A program made the translations under genes and the position numbers. A DNA stretch of 38,021 nucleotides from a virus, in IMG/VR virus record IMGVR_UViG_3300010885_030393, positions 1 through 38,021 of that record, one strand, 5' to 3'. Positions within the stretch are counted from its first letter, which is position 1; each line of letters opens with the position of its first letter. Of the stretch, positions 23,713 to 29,871 are shown piece by piece. Below the pieces are notes generated by a model. The model was given only the letters and a program-made list of their open reading frames with translations, did no database searches and had not been told where the DNA came from.

Positions 23713-24078
23713 TCAGTGGCACCCTTCTTGGTAAACCGACCGCACCCGGTCAAGCACCCGCCAGTACGCGACAAGGTAAGTGTCGCTCTCCGCCATGCGC
23801 TTGGCTATCGTGCCTTTTGTCATTCGCAAATTCGCCGCTTCCTCAACCGCGCAAGACAAGCCGAAATAGGCCCGTGCCCGAGGACTGACTAACAGTTTTT
23901 CGTAGTCATGTACCGTGAACATGTCGGCCACGCTGGACAATGGGCGTTGCCGTTGGGATCGGACTTGAAATTGAGACTTTGCGTTGGACACTTGTTGTTT
24001 TTTAAGAAAACCAACGTCCGATAACGACCCGTCATCGTCACGGTGACATTTAAGAATCCCTGCAAGATTACTGGTCAC
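23713..24078 (-). CDS. Hypothetical protein before helicase
   Basis: This 121-residue protein has a basic middle (FLKKQQVSNAKSQFQVRSQR) and a helical C-terminus with a helix-turn-helix look (EEAANLRMTKGTIAKRMAES), so it could be a DNA-binding or helicase-loading partner. The family was not recognised. It overlaps the gene upstream by ATGA and stops three bases before the helicase start. Confidence 0.5.
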   Translation of the reverse strand: MTSNLAGILKCHRDDDGSLSDVGFLKKQQVSNAKSQFQVRSQRQRPLSSVADMFTVHDYEKLLVSPRARAYFGLSCAVEEAANLRMTKGTIAKRMAESDTYLVAYWRVLDRVRSVYQEGCH

Positions 24079-24353
24079 CGCACAACCTCCAACAACACCG
24101 CCGCTCCTTCCTCGCGCTTCACACTAGCCCGCACGACGCCGATACACGGCTTGACATACTCGTTGTCTTTACCGACATGGGCAAACGCGCTTAACCTGAT
24201 CTCGTCGCCAGGAAGCGGATGCCGAGGTGCCTTGATAAAAGCCCACAGTCTGCCCGTCTCGCGGAGCCTGTTGACTTTCTCGGCCTTGACCGTCACCGTA
24301 AACCGTAAGGGTTGGCGGTTGTGACGTTTAGGGGCTAGTTGCTTGACGGTCAT
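24075..24353 (-). CDS. Small hypothetical protein
   Basis: The start at 24353 overlaps the methyltransferase stop as ATGA, giving 92 residues. It is basic and beta-rich (RQPLRFTVTVKAEKVNRLRE, then CIGVVRASVKREEGAAVLLE) with no known motif. Coupling to the methyltransferase suggests co-expression but not a shared job. Confidence 0.5.
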   Translation of the reverse strand: MTVKQLAPKRHNRQPLRFTVTVKAEKVNRLRETGRLWAFIKAPRHPLPGDEIRLSAFAHVGKDNEYVKPCIGVVRASVKREEGAAVLLEVVR

Positions 24354-25108
24354 GCGCACATCTCCGCAATCGCTTTCAGGATCGGGTAGGCCTGTTGCGG
24401 CACTACTGCGTTTCCAAGGGCTCTAAGTCTGTCTGCGTTTTTACTACAGTCCAGTTCTCTGGGAATCCCATAATGTCCTCTGCATAATCCGGCCAAGACT
24501 CGAAAGGTACGTCCAAGTGTAGGAGCATATACTCGAACCGTAGTTGGTGACCATTCATAACCACCTTTGCAGTCTGATTTTTGTTGCGAATGTATGTTTT
24601 GGTGTAAGTAAAACCCGCTGACGCCAGAGGGGTAGGCGACGATAAAGATTCTGTCCCTTGTATGGGGCAACTTGATGTCCGAAGCCCGTAAACGTACCCA
24701 TTGCGCATCCATCCCCATGTCGGCAAGGTCTGCAAGCACGGTAAATAATCCTCCCCCAGTAATGAGTCCGTACACGTTTTCCATGAGGACAAATTGGGCA
24801 CCCACCTCCCTAGTAACTCGTAACAGTTCTCGGTAAAGCCCTGATCGTGTGCCTTCCACGACTCCCACGCGTTTCCCGGCTCCACTAACGTCTTGGCAGG
24901 GAAATCCTCCTGAAACGAGTGTGACTCCGCGAAAAGGGAGCCCTGAAAAGGTTGTGATGTCATCGTGAATCGGTACACCCGGAAAGTTCTTGGCAAGCAC
25001 CTTTTGACAGAAGGGGTCGCGTTCTACAAATTGCACGGTTTCAAACCCGGCCCAGTGCGCGGCCAGGTCAATCCCGCCGATGCCGGAGAACAACGAAAGG
25101 TGCGTCAC
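24350..25108 (-). CDS. C5-cytosine DNA methyltransferase
   Basis: The 252-residue enzyme has the ordered motifs of the Dcm/HhaI family: I, LSLFSGIGG (3-12); IV, GGFPCQDVS with catalytic Cys 71; VI, MENV (109-112); VIII, LPHTRDRIF (147-155); X, RALGNAVVPQ near 228-238. It transfers a methyl group from SAM to cytosine C5, most likely to protect phage DNA from restriction. It is short: the target-recognition stretch between motifs VIII and IX is only about 60 residues. The start is GTG at 25108, overlapping the resolvase stop (GTGA). No matching nuclease is encoded, so it is an orphan methylase. Confidence 0.9.
   Translation of the reverse strand: MTHLSLFSGIGGIDLAAHWAGFETVQFVERDPFCQKVLAKNFPGVPIHDDITTFSGLPFRGVTLVSGGFPCQDVSGAGKRVGVVEGTRSGLYRELLRVTREVGAQFVLMENVYGLITGGGLFTVLADLADMGMDAQWVRLRASDIKLPHTRDRIFIVAYPSGVSGFYLHQNIHSQQKSDCKGGYEWSPTTVRVYAPTLGRTFRVLAGLCRGHYGIPRELDCSKNADRLRALGNAVVPQQAYPILKAIAEMCA
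24403..24963 (-). CDS. Overlapping frame in methyltransferase gene, conserved-looking protein
   Basis: In the +1 frame relative to the methyltransferase lies an open stretch of 186 codons from the ATG at 24963 (open to 24996). It reads as a real protein, not scrambled: SLFAE, FPAKT, LSSWKTC, WGWMRNGYVYGL, GTESLSSPTP and MGFPENWT. From memory, a recurrent phage family near DNA methylase genes has the same motif order. Each motif lies opposite a methylase motif: FPCQ opposite FPAKT, MENV opposite SWKT, RDRIF opposite GTES. It could be an expressed overlapping gene, or the shadow of one that exists separately elsewhere. No ribosome site is obvious, so translation is unproven. Confidence 0.45.
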   Translation of the reverse strand: MTSQPFQGSLFAESHSFQEDFPAKTLVEPGNAWESWKAHDQGFTENCYELLGRWVPNLSSWKTCTDSLLGEDYLPCLQTLPTWGWMRNGYVYGLRTSSCPIQGTESLSSPTPLASAGFTYTKTYIRNKNQTAKVVMNGHQLRFEYMLLHLDVPFESWPDYAEDIMGFPENWTVVKTQTDLEPLETQ

Positions 25109-25545
25109 CCCTTACCTCCCAACACCGTGTCATAACCCGTCACCGCGACCGCCAACGCCGCAAGGTGATGTCCCTTAATCCCGTACAGCGGCCCGGGGTT
25201 TGCTTTCACCCCTTTCGGCCCAAACCGCTCTTCTAACGCCATCCTCACTTGCGCGTCGTTGCCCGACACTTTGCCGAGCAAATGACGTTTTACGTCCCGA
25301 CGGGTGACAAGCTGTTTGCTAGAAAGGTGTAGCCGCTCGACGATCCGCCCGACGTTGACAAGCGTGTCAATCGTGACCTGGGCAAGCACCGCACCGATGG
25401 GAGACATGCTTTCACAGAAAACGTAAGGGGTGTGGGCCAGATTGTGCAAACCCTCGTAAACCCAAACCTTGTTCGTGCCCGTATCCCACGCGACGATTGC
25501 CGTGTCCTCTAACACCGGCCCCGGGTCAATGCCGTACACGATCAC
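25105..25545 (-). CDS. RuvC-like Holliday junction resolvase
   Basis: The 146-residue product has an RNase H-like fold typical of phage RuvC-type resolvases: strand 1 with the first catalytic Asp, VYGIDPGP (3-10, D7); CESMSP (about 44-49, Glu); GNDAQVRMAL (Asp); PGPLYGIKGHHLAALAVAVT (the final helix, with His). It would cut four-way junctions during recombination or before packaging. It starts at a GTG with ribosome site GAGGTG and overlaps the gene before it by GTGA. Confidence 0.75.
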   Translation of the reverse strand: MIVYGIDPGPVLEDTAIVAWDTGTNKVWVYEGLHNLAHTPYVFCESMSPIGAVLAQVTIDTLVNVGRIVERLHLSSKQLVTRRDVKRHLLGKVSGNDAQVRMALEERFGPKGVKANPGPLYGIKGHHLAALAVAVTGYDTVLGGKG

Positions 25546-25715
25546 GACGACACCTCGAACAGCCCGTCCTGCGTGTCCGCTTGCGGTTTCTCGTGTTTAT
25601 GCCGATTCTCTTGTTGGGCAAGCACTTCCCGGCGCATCAGATGCAACCTGTCCCACTCAGGCGTGTTAAACAGCGCGATGTCGGCAAGTCTGGCGTCGAT
25701 TTGCGCAACGGTCAC
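25542..25715 (-). CDS. Small hypothetical protein, 57 residues
   Basis: A GTG-initiated frame (TVAQIDARLADIALFNTPEW, later QDGLFEVSS) fits exactly between the resolvase and the next gene, sharing GTGA overlaps with both. It is helical and charged. Coding is supported by the seamless overlaps and codon-like composition, not by a family match. Confidence 0.65.
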   Translation of the reverse strand: MTVAQIDARLADIALFNTPEWDRLHLMRREVLAQQENRHKHEKPQADTQDGLFEVSS

Positions 25716-25903
25716 CGCTTTTCCACCCCCACAATCTCACACAACGACACAATGCGGACGCCGTAACGGTCGGTAATGCTTACCGTCTGCCCGTCACGGC
25801 CCACGCACACCAGCCGGTGCCCGTTCTCGAGCACCACAACGTCACCGATCTGCGGGTCAGGGTTGGCGTACAAGTCACTTAGCTTCGGCATGTGTTCACT
25901 CAC
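25712..25903 (-). CDS. Small hypothetical protein with SH3-like strand pattern
   Basis: Starting at GTG 25903 (or ATG 25891), 63 residues: PKLSDLYANPDPQIGDVVVL then HRLVCVGRDGQTVSITDRYG. The G-D-V-V-x-L turn and the alternating strands suggest a small beta-barrel (KOW/SH3-like) nucleic-acid or regulatory domain. Overlaps both neighbours by GTGA. The family is unresolved. Confidence 0.55.
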   Translation of the reverse strand: MSEHMPKLSDLYANPDPQIGDVVVLENGHRLVCVGRDGQTVSITDRYGVRIVSLCEIVGVEKR

Positions 25904-26052
25904 CGCTCAAACTCCTGGCACAGATCGTCGGCGTATCCGCTCTTACACAACCACCGCCGGTTGTCCGTCTGCCCGTCCATGTACGCGCCCACAATGCCCG
26001 CAAGGATCAAAGACACGGCGATCGCGGCAAGGATGCCCTTTACGATCCTCAC
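25900..26052 (-). CDS. Small membrane peptide, 50 residues
   Basis: A GTG start with a strong ribosome site (AGGAGG) gives a peptide with one membrane helix near the N-terminus (VKGILAAIAVSLILAGIVGA) and a soluble tail with two Cys (RWLCKSGYADDLCQEF). It shares GTGA overlaps with both neighbours. The family is unknown; an early membrane-acting (for instance superinfection or host-envelope) peptide is a guess. Confidence 0.65.
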   Translation of the reverse strand: MRIVKGILAAIAVSLILAGIVGAYMDGQTDNRRWLCKSGYADDLCQEFER

Positions 26053-26153
26053 AGCTTCCTCCTGCGCATGATCCACAACACCTCATCGACCGCGATGGCA
26101 AGCAGAACAATCAAGCCGACGACGACGCAGAACACGATTGCGCCTTGGATCAC
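26049..26153 (-). CDS. Small membrane peptide, 34 residues
   Basis: GTG-started, one hydrophobic segment (IVFCVVVGLIVLLAIAVDEV) and a basic end (MRRRKL). It starts on the stop of the hexapeptide-repeat gene (GTGA) and its own end holds the AGGAGG used by the next peptide. Tiny size makes it less certain, but the overlap chain supports it. Confidence 0.55.
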   Translation of the reverse strand: MIQGAIVFCVVVGLIVLLAIAVDEVLWIMRRRKL

Positions 26154-26776
26154 TGCACGGACTCCTCGCAGGCAGTCTCGGTTTTCGCGGTTTCAACCAG
26201 CATCCCCAATGCGACAGTGCCAGAAACCAGCCGCTTGCACGTAATTAACATTTCTTCGGGTTGCGGAAGCCGCCATGAAATGAGCCCTGCAAAAATGCGC
26301 AACCTTGCATCGATGCCCCAGCCAGCCTCAATGCCCCAGCCAGCCTCAATGCCCTCGCCAGCCTCAATGCCCGCGCCAGCCTTGATGCCCAAGCCAGCCT
26401 TGATGCCCAAGCCAGCATTGATGCCCGCGCCAGCCTTGATGCCCAAGCCAGCCTCAATGCCCTCGCGAGCCTCAATGCCCGCGCCAGCCTTGATGTTCTC
26501 GCCAGCCTCGATGTTCTCGCCAGCCTCAATGCCCTCGCCAGCCTCAATGCCCGTGCCAGCCTCAATGCCCGTGCCAGAAAGGGCCACGATGCGGCCCTTG
26601 CATGAAAGAGCGGCTTTGAAGCGCACCGGTCCCAACCCCGCTTCGATCTCGATGTTTCCTGCAAAGTCTTCAACCGACTCCTCGCCGACGTAACTGTTGT
26701 CGTCGTCAAGGTCAGCTTTAGTAATGACGAGTGTGGGCAGTCCGCCCTCGTATTCCGGTTCTTTGATTTGTGCCAT
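26150..26776 (-). CDS. Hexapeptide-repeat (beta-helix-like) protein
   Basis: The 208-residue protein has an acidic N-terminal stretch (about 1-69), then 15 tandem hexapeptides of the form G-I-[EK]-A-G-x (residues 70-159), then a C-terminal region with two Cys. Hexapeptide repeats with a hydrophobic residue every six build parallel beta-helices; similar GIEAG/GIKAG repeats occur in phage proteins I recall, with no firm function. The ribosome site AAGGAT precedes the ATG. It is the second gene of the leftward early unit. It might be a structural scaffold or a decoy, but there is no motif for enzyme activity. Confidence 0.65.
   Translation of the reverse strand: MAQIKEPEYEGGLPTLVITKADLDDDNSYVGEESVEDFAGNIEIEAGLGPVRFKAALSCKGRIVALSGTGIEAGTGIEAGEGIEAGENIEAGENIKAGAGIEAREGIEAGLGIKAGAGINAGLGIKAGLGIKAGAGIEAGEGIEAGWGIEAGWGIDARLRIFAGLISWRLPQPEEMLITCKRLVSGTVALGMLVETAKTETACEESVQ
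26300..26569 (-). repeat. 18-bp tandem repeat array, 15 units
   Basis: Fifteen 18-bp units encode the G-I-E-A-G-x repeat. Units differ mainly in the last codon and the E/K switch, so copy number could change by slippage without breaking frame. The minus strand reads in frame throughout. Confidence 0.85.
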
Positions 26777-26842
26777 GTGATTTTTTATCCTTCTGTGGTC
26801 GTGGGCTCGGGTAGAATCGGCTCGGTCATCTACCCTTTGCCG

Positions 26843-27067
26843 CTAGTCGGTGAGGTCTGCCCCCGTCGTGTCACCGATTGGGGGCAAACTTTTGTTAGTG
26901 GTGCGTCCACGCAGGGCAACTCCCAGCCTGCTGAGCGCACGGTAGATGTCAGAGGCGTGTTTGTCAGTCATGACGCAGATCGTCCGCACCGCCACGCCCT
27001 GCCGGTACATCTCGGCAGCCGCTTCGCGCCAGTCGTTGTTTTGCCGGGCAGTCCTCATTGCCAACAT
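26843..27067 (-). CDS. Helix-turn-helix regulator at the switch
   Basis: The product (74 residues from ATG 27067, or 71 from ATG 27058) contains a clear HTH: REAAAEMYRQGVAVRTICVM then HASDIYRALSRLGVALRGR, of the type in recombinase/regulator families. The upstream promoter has its -10 (27066-27071) covering the first ATG, so transcription would begin near 27058 and the second ATG would be at or near the 5' end: a leaderless message. It is the first gene of the leftward unit beside two palindromes, so it probably represses one or both units. Confidence 0.65.
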   Translation of the reverse strand: MLAMRTARQNNDWREAAAEMYRQGVAVRTICVMTDKHASDIYRALSRLGVALRGRTTNKSLPPIGDTTGADLTD

Positions 27068-27096
27068 TTTAACAGGTGTTAGCGAACATTAGTCAA
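27066..27096 (-). promoter_or_regulatory. Leftward early promoter
   Basis: On the minus strand TTGACT (27096-27091) is followed after 19 bases by TAAAAT (27071-27066), or after 17 bases by GTTAAA. The palindrome TGTTAGCGAACA lies wholly in the spacer, as for a repressed promoter. Start near 27058-27060 would give a leaderless regulator message. Confidence 0.5.
27077..27088. promoter_or_regulatory. Operator 1, palindrome TGTT-N4-AACA
   Basis: TGTTAGCGAACA with half-sites TGTT and AACA; the same 13 bases recur inverted at 27143-27155. It sits between the -35 and -10 of the leftward promoter, so a bound protein would block it. The HTH protein encoded next to it is the natural candidate. Confidence 0.6.
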
Positions 27097-27143
27097 GCCT
27101 TAGATTAAATAGGTCTTTCGGCCTAAAATGGATATCACGACTA

Positions 27144-27155
27144 TGTTCGCTAACA
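27144..27155. promoter_or_regulatory. Operator 2, inverted copy
   Basis: TGTTCGCTAACA is the exact reverse complement of operator 1. It lies about 9 bases before a -10-like TATAAAT (27164-27170) that would drive the rightward unit, covering its -35 position. Together the two sites form a symmetrical switch between leftward and rightward early genes. Confidence 0.6.
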
Positions 27156-27163
27156 GCACGTGG

Positions 27164-27170
27164 TATAAAT
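27164..27170 (+). promoter_or_regulatory. Rightward -10-like element TATAAAT
   Basis: TATAAAT precedes the first rightward gene (ATG 27207) by 37 bases; a consensus -35 is not present at 17-18 bases upstream, where operator 2 lies. An activator or an extended -10 might compensate. Medium support only. Confidence 0.4.
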
Positions 27171-27206
27171 GACTCAGGCCCGGTGACACGGGCTAGAGAA
27201 AATCAA

Positions 27207-27320
27207 ATGACCGCTTACCACCCTCGCCGCCAGAAGGCCAACCGCCTCAGCCGGTTCCGCAACGCCCGACGCAACAAGATCGCCGTACACGCCGACCCAA
27301 TGTTCTGGGGTGTGCGCTGA
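27207..27320 (+). CDS. Small basic protein, 37 residues
   Basis: ATG 27207 with a weak AGAGAA site opens the rightward unit. The peptide is strongly basic (YHPRRQKANRLSRFRNARRN) and could bind nucleic acid. Its stop overlaps the next start as TGATG, which supports translation despite the size. Confidence 0.55.
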   Translation: MTAYHPRRQKANRLSRFRNARRNKIAVHADPMFWGVR

Positions 27321-27502
27321 TGTGTGAATGCCTTTATCACCCCGGCGTCAAACTCGTGACCGTGTACGACGAAGAGGACTGCATGGTCAGCGGGGAACAC
27401 TCCACCCACGTCGTCGGAGAGCAGACGTATTGCCCGGTGTGCGACCAGTCCGAGTCCGCGATCCTGGCCGAGATTGACGAACGCGACGAGGTGTGCGCGT
27501 GA
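27320..27502 (+). CDS. Small Cys-rich protein, putative zinc binding
   Basis: The 60-residue product has Cys pairs C-x-C-L near the start and YCPVCDQS in the middle plus His residues (STHVVGE), fitting a small zinc ribbon, with an acidic tail (EIDERDEVCA). Its function is unknown. Overlaps on both sides (TGATG and GTGA). Confidence 0.55.
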   Translation: MCECLYHPGVKLVTVYDEEDCMVSGEHSTHVVGEQTYCPVCDQSESAILAEIDERDEVCA

Positions 27503-27720
27503 GCGATTGGAATGTGCCGGTCGAGGTCGCAATGGACGCGCTTGACCGCAAACGCGACGAGTTTTACAAGAAGGCCGACGATCGCAGGGCGGAGGGCCAG
27601 CCGAACTGCGTGGTTCAGATGTACCAGGACTACGCCGAGGCCATGCACTTCGCAAAGCTGGCGGTCGCGTCAGCCGCCCAAAAACACGCCGTCGACCTTT
27701 TCCTTGGGAAGAACCAATGA
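27499..27720 (+). CDS. Small helical protein before ERF gene
   Basis: GTG 27499 gives 73 residues (SDWNVPVEVAMDALDRKRDE), helical and charged, ending KHAVDLFLGKNQ. No family was recognised. It overlaps the ERF gene by ATGA, so the two are co-expressed. Confidence 0.55.
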   Translation: MSDWNVPVEVAMDALDRKRDEFYKKADDRRAEGQPNCVVQMYQDYAEAMHFAKLAVASAAQKHAVDLFLGKNQ

Positions 27721-28346
27721 GCGCACCGCAAGTCTACAAAGCCATTAGCAAACTGCAATCCCTGATTGCCACGACCGGCCTCGCAAAAACCCGGAACAAC
27801 CAACAACAAGGCTACAAGTTTCGCGGGATTGACGAGCTTTACAACCTTGTCGCTGTTCAGATGCCGCTCAGCGGTCTGGTCTGCGTCCCTCGCGTGGTCG
27901 AATACACCACCGAGGAAGGCACGACTAAAAACGGTGGACGCATGGAGTACGCCCGGGTGCTGATGGAGTTTGACTTTATCGCAATCGAGGACGGCTCCAC
28001 TCACACGGCGAGGACGGTCGGAGAGGCGATGGACAGCGCAGACAAGGCACTGAACAAGGCGATGAGCGCGGCCACAAAATACGTGTACTTAATCACGTTC
28101 ACCGTGCCGACCGAAGGCGACAACGACGCCGACGAACATTCGCCGGAGATGGCACCAAAACCTAAGACCGACAACCCCGCCGCGATTTTGCAACTGACAG
28201 CCGAACAATGGAACCAGGTCAAGACGACGTGTGGCACCAAAGACACAGCGAACGAATCCCTGCGCGAAGCGATTGCCGCAGGTTGCACAACGGCCCAACA
28301 AGCCATCGACTACATCACTAACGGAGAGATCCCCAAATCAGCATGA
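27717..28346 (+). CDS. ERF-family single-strand annealing protein
   Basis: The 209-residue protein has ERF-family marks: GYKFRGIDELYNLV (32-45), then GEAMDSADKALNKAMSAATK (about 101-120), and VPTEGDNDADEHSPEM. ERF proteins promote annealing of complementary single strands in phage recombination. A variable C-terminus follows (about 155-209) with a helix that could be a partner-binding end. Neighbour SSB two genes downstream fits a recombination module. Confidence 0.8.
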   Translation: MSAPQVYKAISKLQSLIATTGLAKTRNNQQQGYKFRGIDELYNLVAVQMPLSGLVCVPRVVEYTTEEGTTKNGGRMEYARVLMEFDFIAIEDGSTHTARTVGEAMDSADKALNKAMSAATKYVYLITFTVPTEGDNDADEHSPEMAPKPKTDNPAAILQLTAEQWNQVKTTCGTKDTANESLREAIAAGCTTAQQAIDYITNGEIPKSA

Positions 28347-28735
28347 AAACCAACACAGAAAAAATTACGCGAGTCAACGTACCGGCCCCGGCAATGCGCT
28401 CGGCCATCGTCCGCATCGGTGGCACCGCGCCGCTCGTCATGCTCCGTTTCGGCTCCGAAGCCCGTCAAGTGATCCGCGCCGTGGTGACGGTGCTAAACGT
28501 GCCCGACGTTGGGCCGATGACCGTCCGTGCGTACCATTCACTCCCGTCCGACCGTGTAAACGGGCTTGGATATCGCCCCATTGAGGAAATCAGTCAGGCC
28601 CCGACGATGGTGCAAGAGTTGGCGCAATCGCTCAAAAGAGAGCTAGCACGACTGTCTGAGAAATACCGGCACGTCGATAGCCTTGCCCATGCCATCCGGG
28701 ACGCCATCGCCCAGGTGGAAGAGGTGGCCGCATGA
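28343..28735 (+). CDS. Hypothetical protein between ERF and SSB
   Basis: Of 130 residues, the N-terminal part (SAIVRIGGTAPLVMLRFGSE) recalls a recurrent small phage protein in recombination modules, with the G-T-x-P-L-V-M motif. The C-terminus is helical. The role is unknown. It overlaps ERF and SSB genes by ATGA, so all three are coupled. Confidence 0.5.
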   Translation: MKTNTEKITRVNVPAPAMRSAIVRIGGTAPLVMLRFGSEARQVIRAVVTVLNVPDVGPMTVRAYHSLPSDRVNGLGYRPIEEISQAPTMVQELAQSLKRELARLSEKYRHVDSLAHAIRDAIAQVEEVAA

Positions 28736-29106
28736 ACAACATCACAATCGTCGGCAACATCGGGCGCGAACCCGAGATCCGCACCACGAACAACGGAGGC
28801 AAAATGGCAAAACTCTCGGTAGCCGTCCGACGTTTCAAGCCTGACGCGTCCGGCAACGACTCAGACTGGTTTAACGTGACCGCCTGGGGCCGTGACGCCG
28901 AGTACGTCGAGAACTACGCCACCAAGGGCGCAAAGATCGCCGTGTGTGGCCGCGTGGAGCTTCGCACCTACGACAAGAAGGACGGCGGCCAGGGCGCAAG
29001 CCTGGAACTGAGCGCGACGGGCGTTAGCTTAGTCAGCCGCGTGGAAGAAGGCAAATCAAAGACCACATCCACGTCTGACGACGCCGATCCGTTTGACTAC
29101 GACTAG
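28732..29106 (+). CDS. ssb: Single-stranded DNA-binding protein
   Basis: The 124-residue protein is an OB-fold SSB: NNITIVGNIGREPEIRTTNN, ASGNDSDWFNVTAWGRDAEY, then IAVCGRVELRTY. The linker is short and the C-terminus is the acidic tip DPFDYD, the usual partner-recruiting end. It would coat exposed strands during replication and recombination with the ERF protein. Confidence 0.9.
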   Translation: MNNITIVGNIGREPEIRTTNNGGKMAKLSVAVRRFKPDASGNDSDWFNVTAWGRDAEYVENYATKGAKIAVCGRVELRTYDKKDGGQGASLELSATGVSLVSRVEEGKSKTTSTSDDADPFDYD

Positions 29107-29135
29107 ATTTTTTGACCTGACAGGAACAACACAAC

Positions 29136-29501
29136 ATGAACATTGCAACGCAAGAACTCACCATTGACGGCATCAAATGGGTGCCCGCGTCGTCCCTCCC
29201 CTCGGCTCATGCGCCGCTTTCTGACTACTCGATCGTCCGCGCAGACAGCGGTCTGTTTTTTGGCGTGGTCAAAAGCCACACCGACCGGGAGGCGGTCATC
29301 GAAAACGTGCGCCAGTTGTGGTCGTGGGAAGCGGTCAGTGGCATCAACTACCTGGATATTGCCGTAGCCGGTATCACGCCCAACTCAAAAGTCACTAACA
29401 CCGCGTCGTCCATCACCGTCAAAGACGTTCGTTCGATTACGCCATGCACGGAGGCCGCTGCAAAGACAATGTTGGAGGCTCCGGTTTGCCGCAAGAAATA
29501 A
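29136..29501 (+). CDS. Small conserved-type hypothetical protein
   Basis: The 121-residue protein contains YSIVRADSGLFFGVVKSHTD and NVRQLWSWEAVSGINYLDIA, a pattern I associate with small phage proteins of unknown function (DUF6948-like). Beta-rich, no catalytic residues seen. The start is 30 bases after the SSB stop with an AGGAA ribosome site; the 3' end overlaps the Gly-Tyr repeat frame. Confidence 0.55.
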   Translation: MNIATQELTIDGIKWVPASSLPSAHAPLSDYSIVRADSGLFFGVVKSHTDREAVIENVRQLWSWEAVSGINYLDIAVAGITPNSKVTNTASSITVKDVRSITPCTEAAAKTMLEAPVCRKK

Positions 29502-29635
29502 CCGGCTACGGCTACGGCTACGGCAACGGCTCCGGCTACGGCGACGGCTCCGGCTGCGGCTACGGCTACGGCTACGGCGACGGCTACGGCTACGGCTACG
29601 GCTACGGCGACGGCTACGGCTGCGGCTACGGCTAA
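29444..29635 (+). CDS. Gly-Tyr repeat protein
   Basis: An open frame of 63 codons ends as TAATG with the next gene. Residues about 20-63 are GY, GD, GS or GC dipeptides. Similar GY/GD repeats occur downstream of comparable genes in phages I recall. The start is uncertain: the ATG at 29444 lies inside the previous gene with no ribosome site. The encoded chain would be flexible; a role in phase separation or surface binding is speculation. Confidence 0.5.
   Translation: MHGGRCKDNVGGSGLPQEITGYGYGYGNGSGYGDGSGCGYGYGYGDGYGYGYGYGDGYGCGYG
29504..29633 (+). repeat. GGCTAC hexamer array
   Basis: About 22 imperfect copies of GGCTAC/GGCGAC/GGCTGC/GGCTCC follow one another. The array is phase-locked to codons GGC-TAC (Gly-Tyr), so slippage in steps of six keeps the frame. 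Confidence 0.85.
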
Positions 29636-29871
29636 TGCCCGCGTTTTACTTCGCGGGTGCTGACCAGGACGGCATTTACACATGGTGTCCGTCTTGGTCG
29701 GGCCGCGACACAGAACACGACCAAATTATATGGCGCGACGGGACGGTCGAATGCAGTTGCGAGGACTGCCAGAACCGACACAAGTCAGCCCATATCGACA
29801 CAATACAGGGAGCAGGGTGCAAACACATAAGACGATTGCTTCCTATGATCAGAAAAGCGAGAGAAGAATGA
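29635..29871 (+). CDS. SWIM-like zinc-finger protein
   Basis: The 78-residue protein has the C-x-C-x(n)-C-x-H signature of SWIM zinc fingers: VECSCEDCQNRHK, then GAGCKHIRRLL. SWIM domains bind DNA or protein. A conserved Trp/Tyr segment (YTWCPSWSGRDTEHDQIIWR) precedes it. Start overlaps the previous stop (TAATG), end overlaps the next start (ATGA). Confidence 0.65.
   Translation: MPAFYFAGADQDGIYTWCPSWSGRDTEHDQIIWRDGTVECSCEDCQNRHKSAHIDTIQGAGCKHIRRLLPMIRKAREE

Noticed and set aside
24350-25545. Restriction-modification system
   Set aside because: A methyltransferase is present but the neighbour is a RuvC-like resolvase, and no restriction endonuclease was seen.
26300-26569. CRISPR array
   Set aside because: The 18-bp units are contiguous, with no spacers, and encode a repeat protein in frame.
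25776-26693. Plus-strand frame with Met-Pro repeats across the hexapeptide gene
   Set aside because: It is the complementary reading of the 18-bp array; the minus frame has the ribosome site and operon overlaps.
29348-29683. Minus-strand frame with Val-Ala repeats
   Set aside because: It is the antisense of the GGCTAC array in the rightward unit and spans three real genes.
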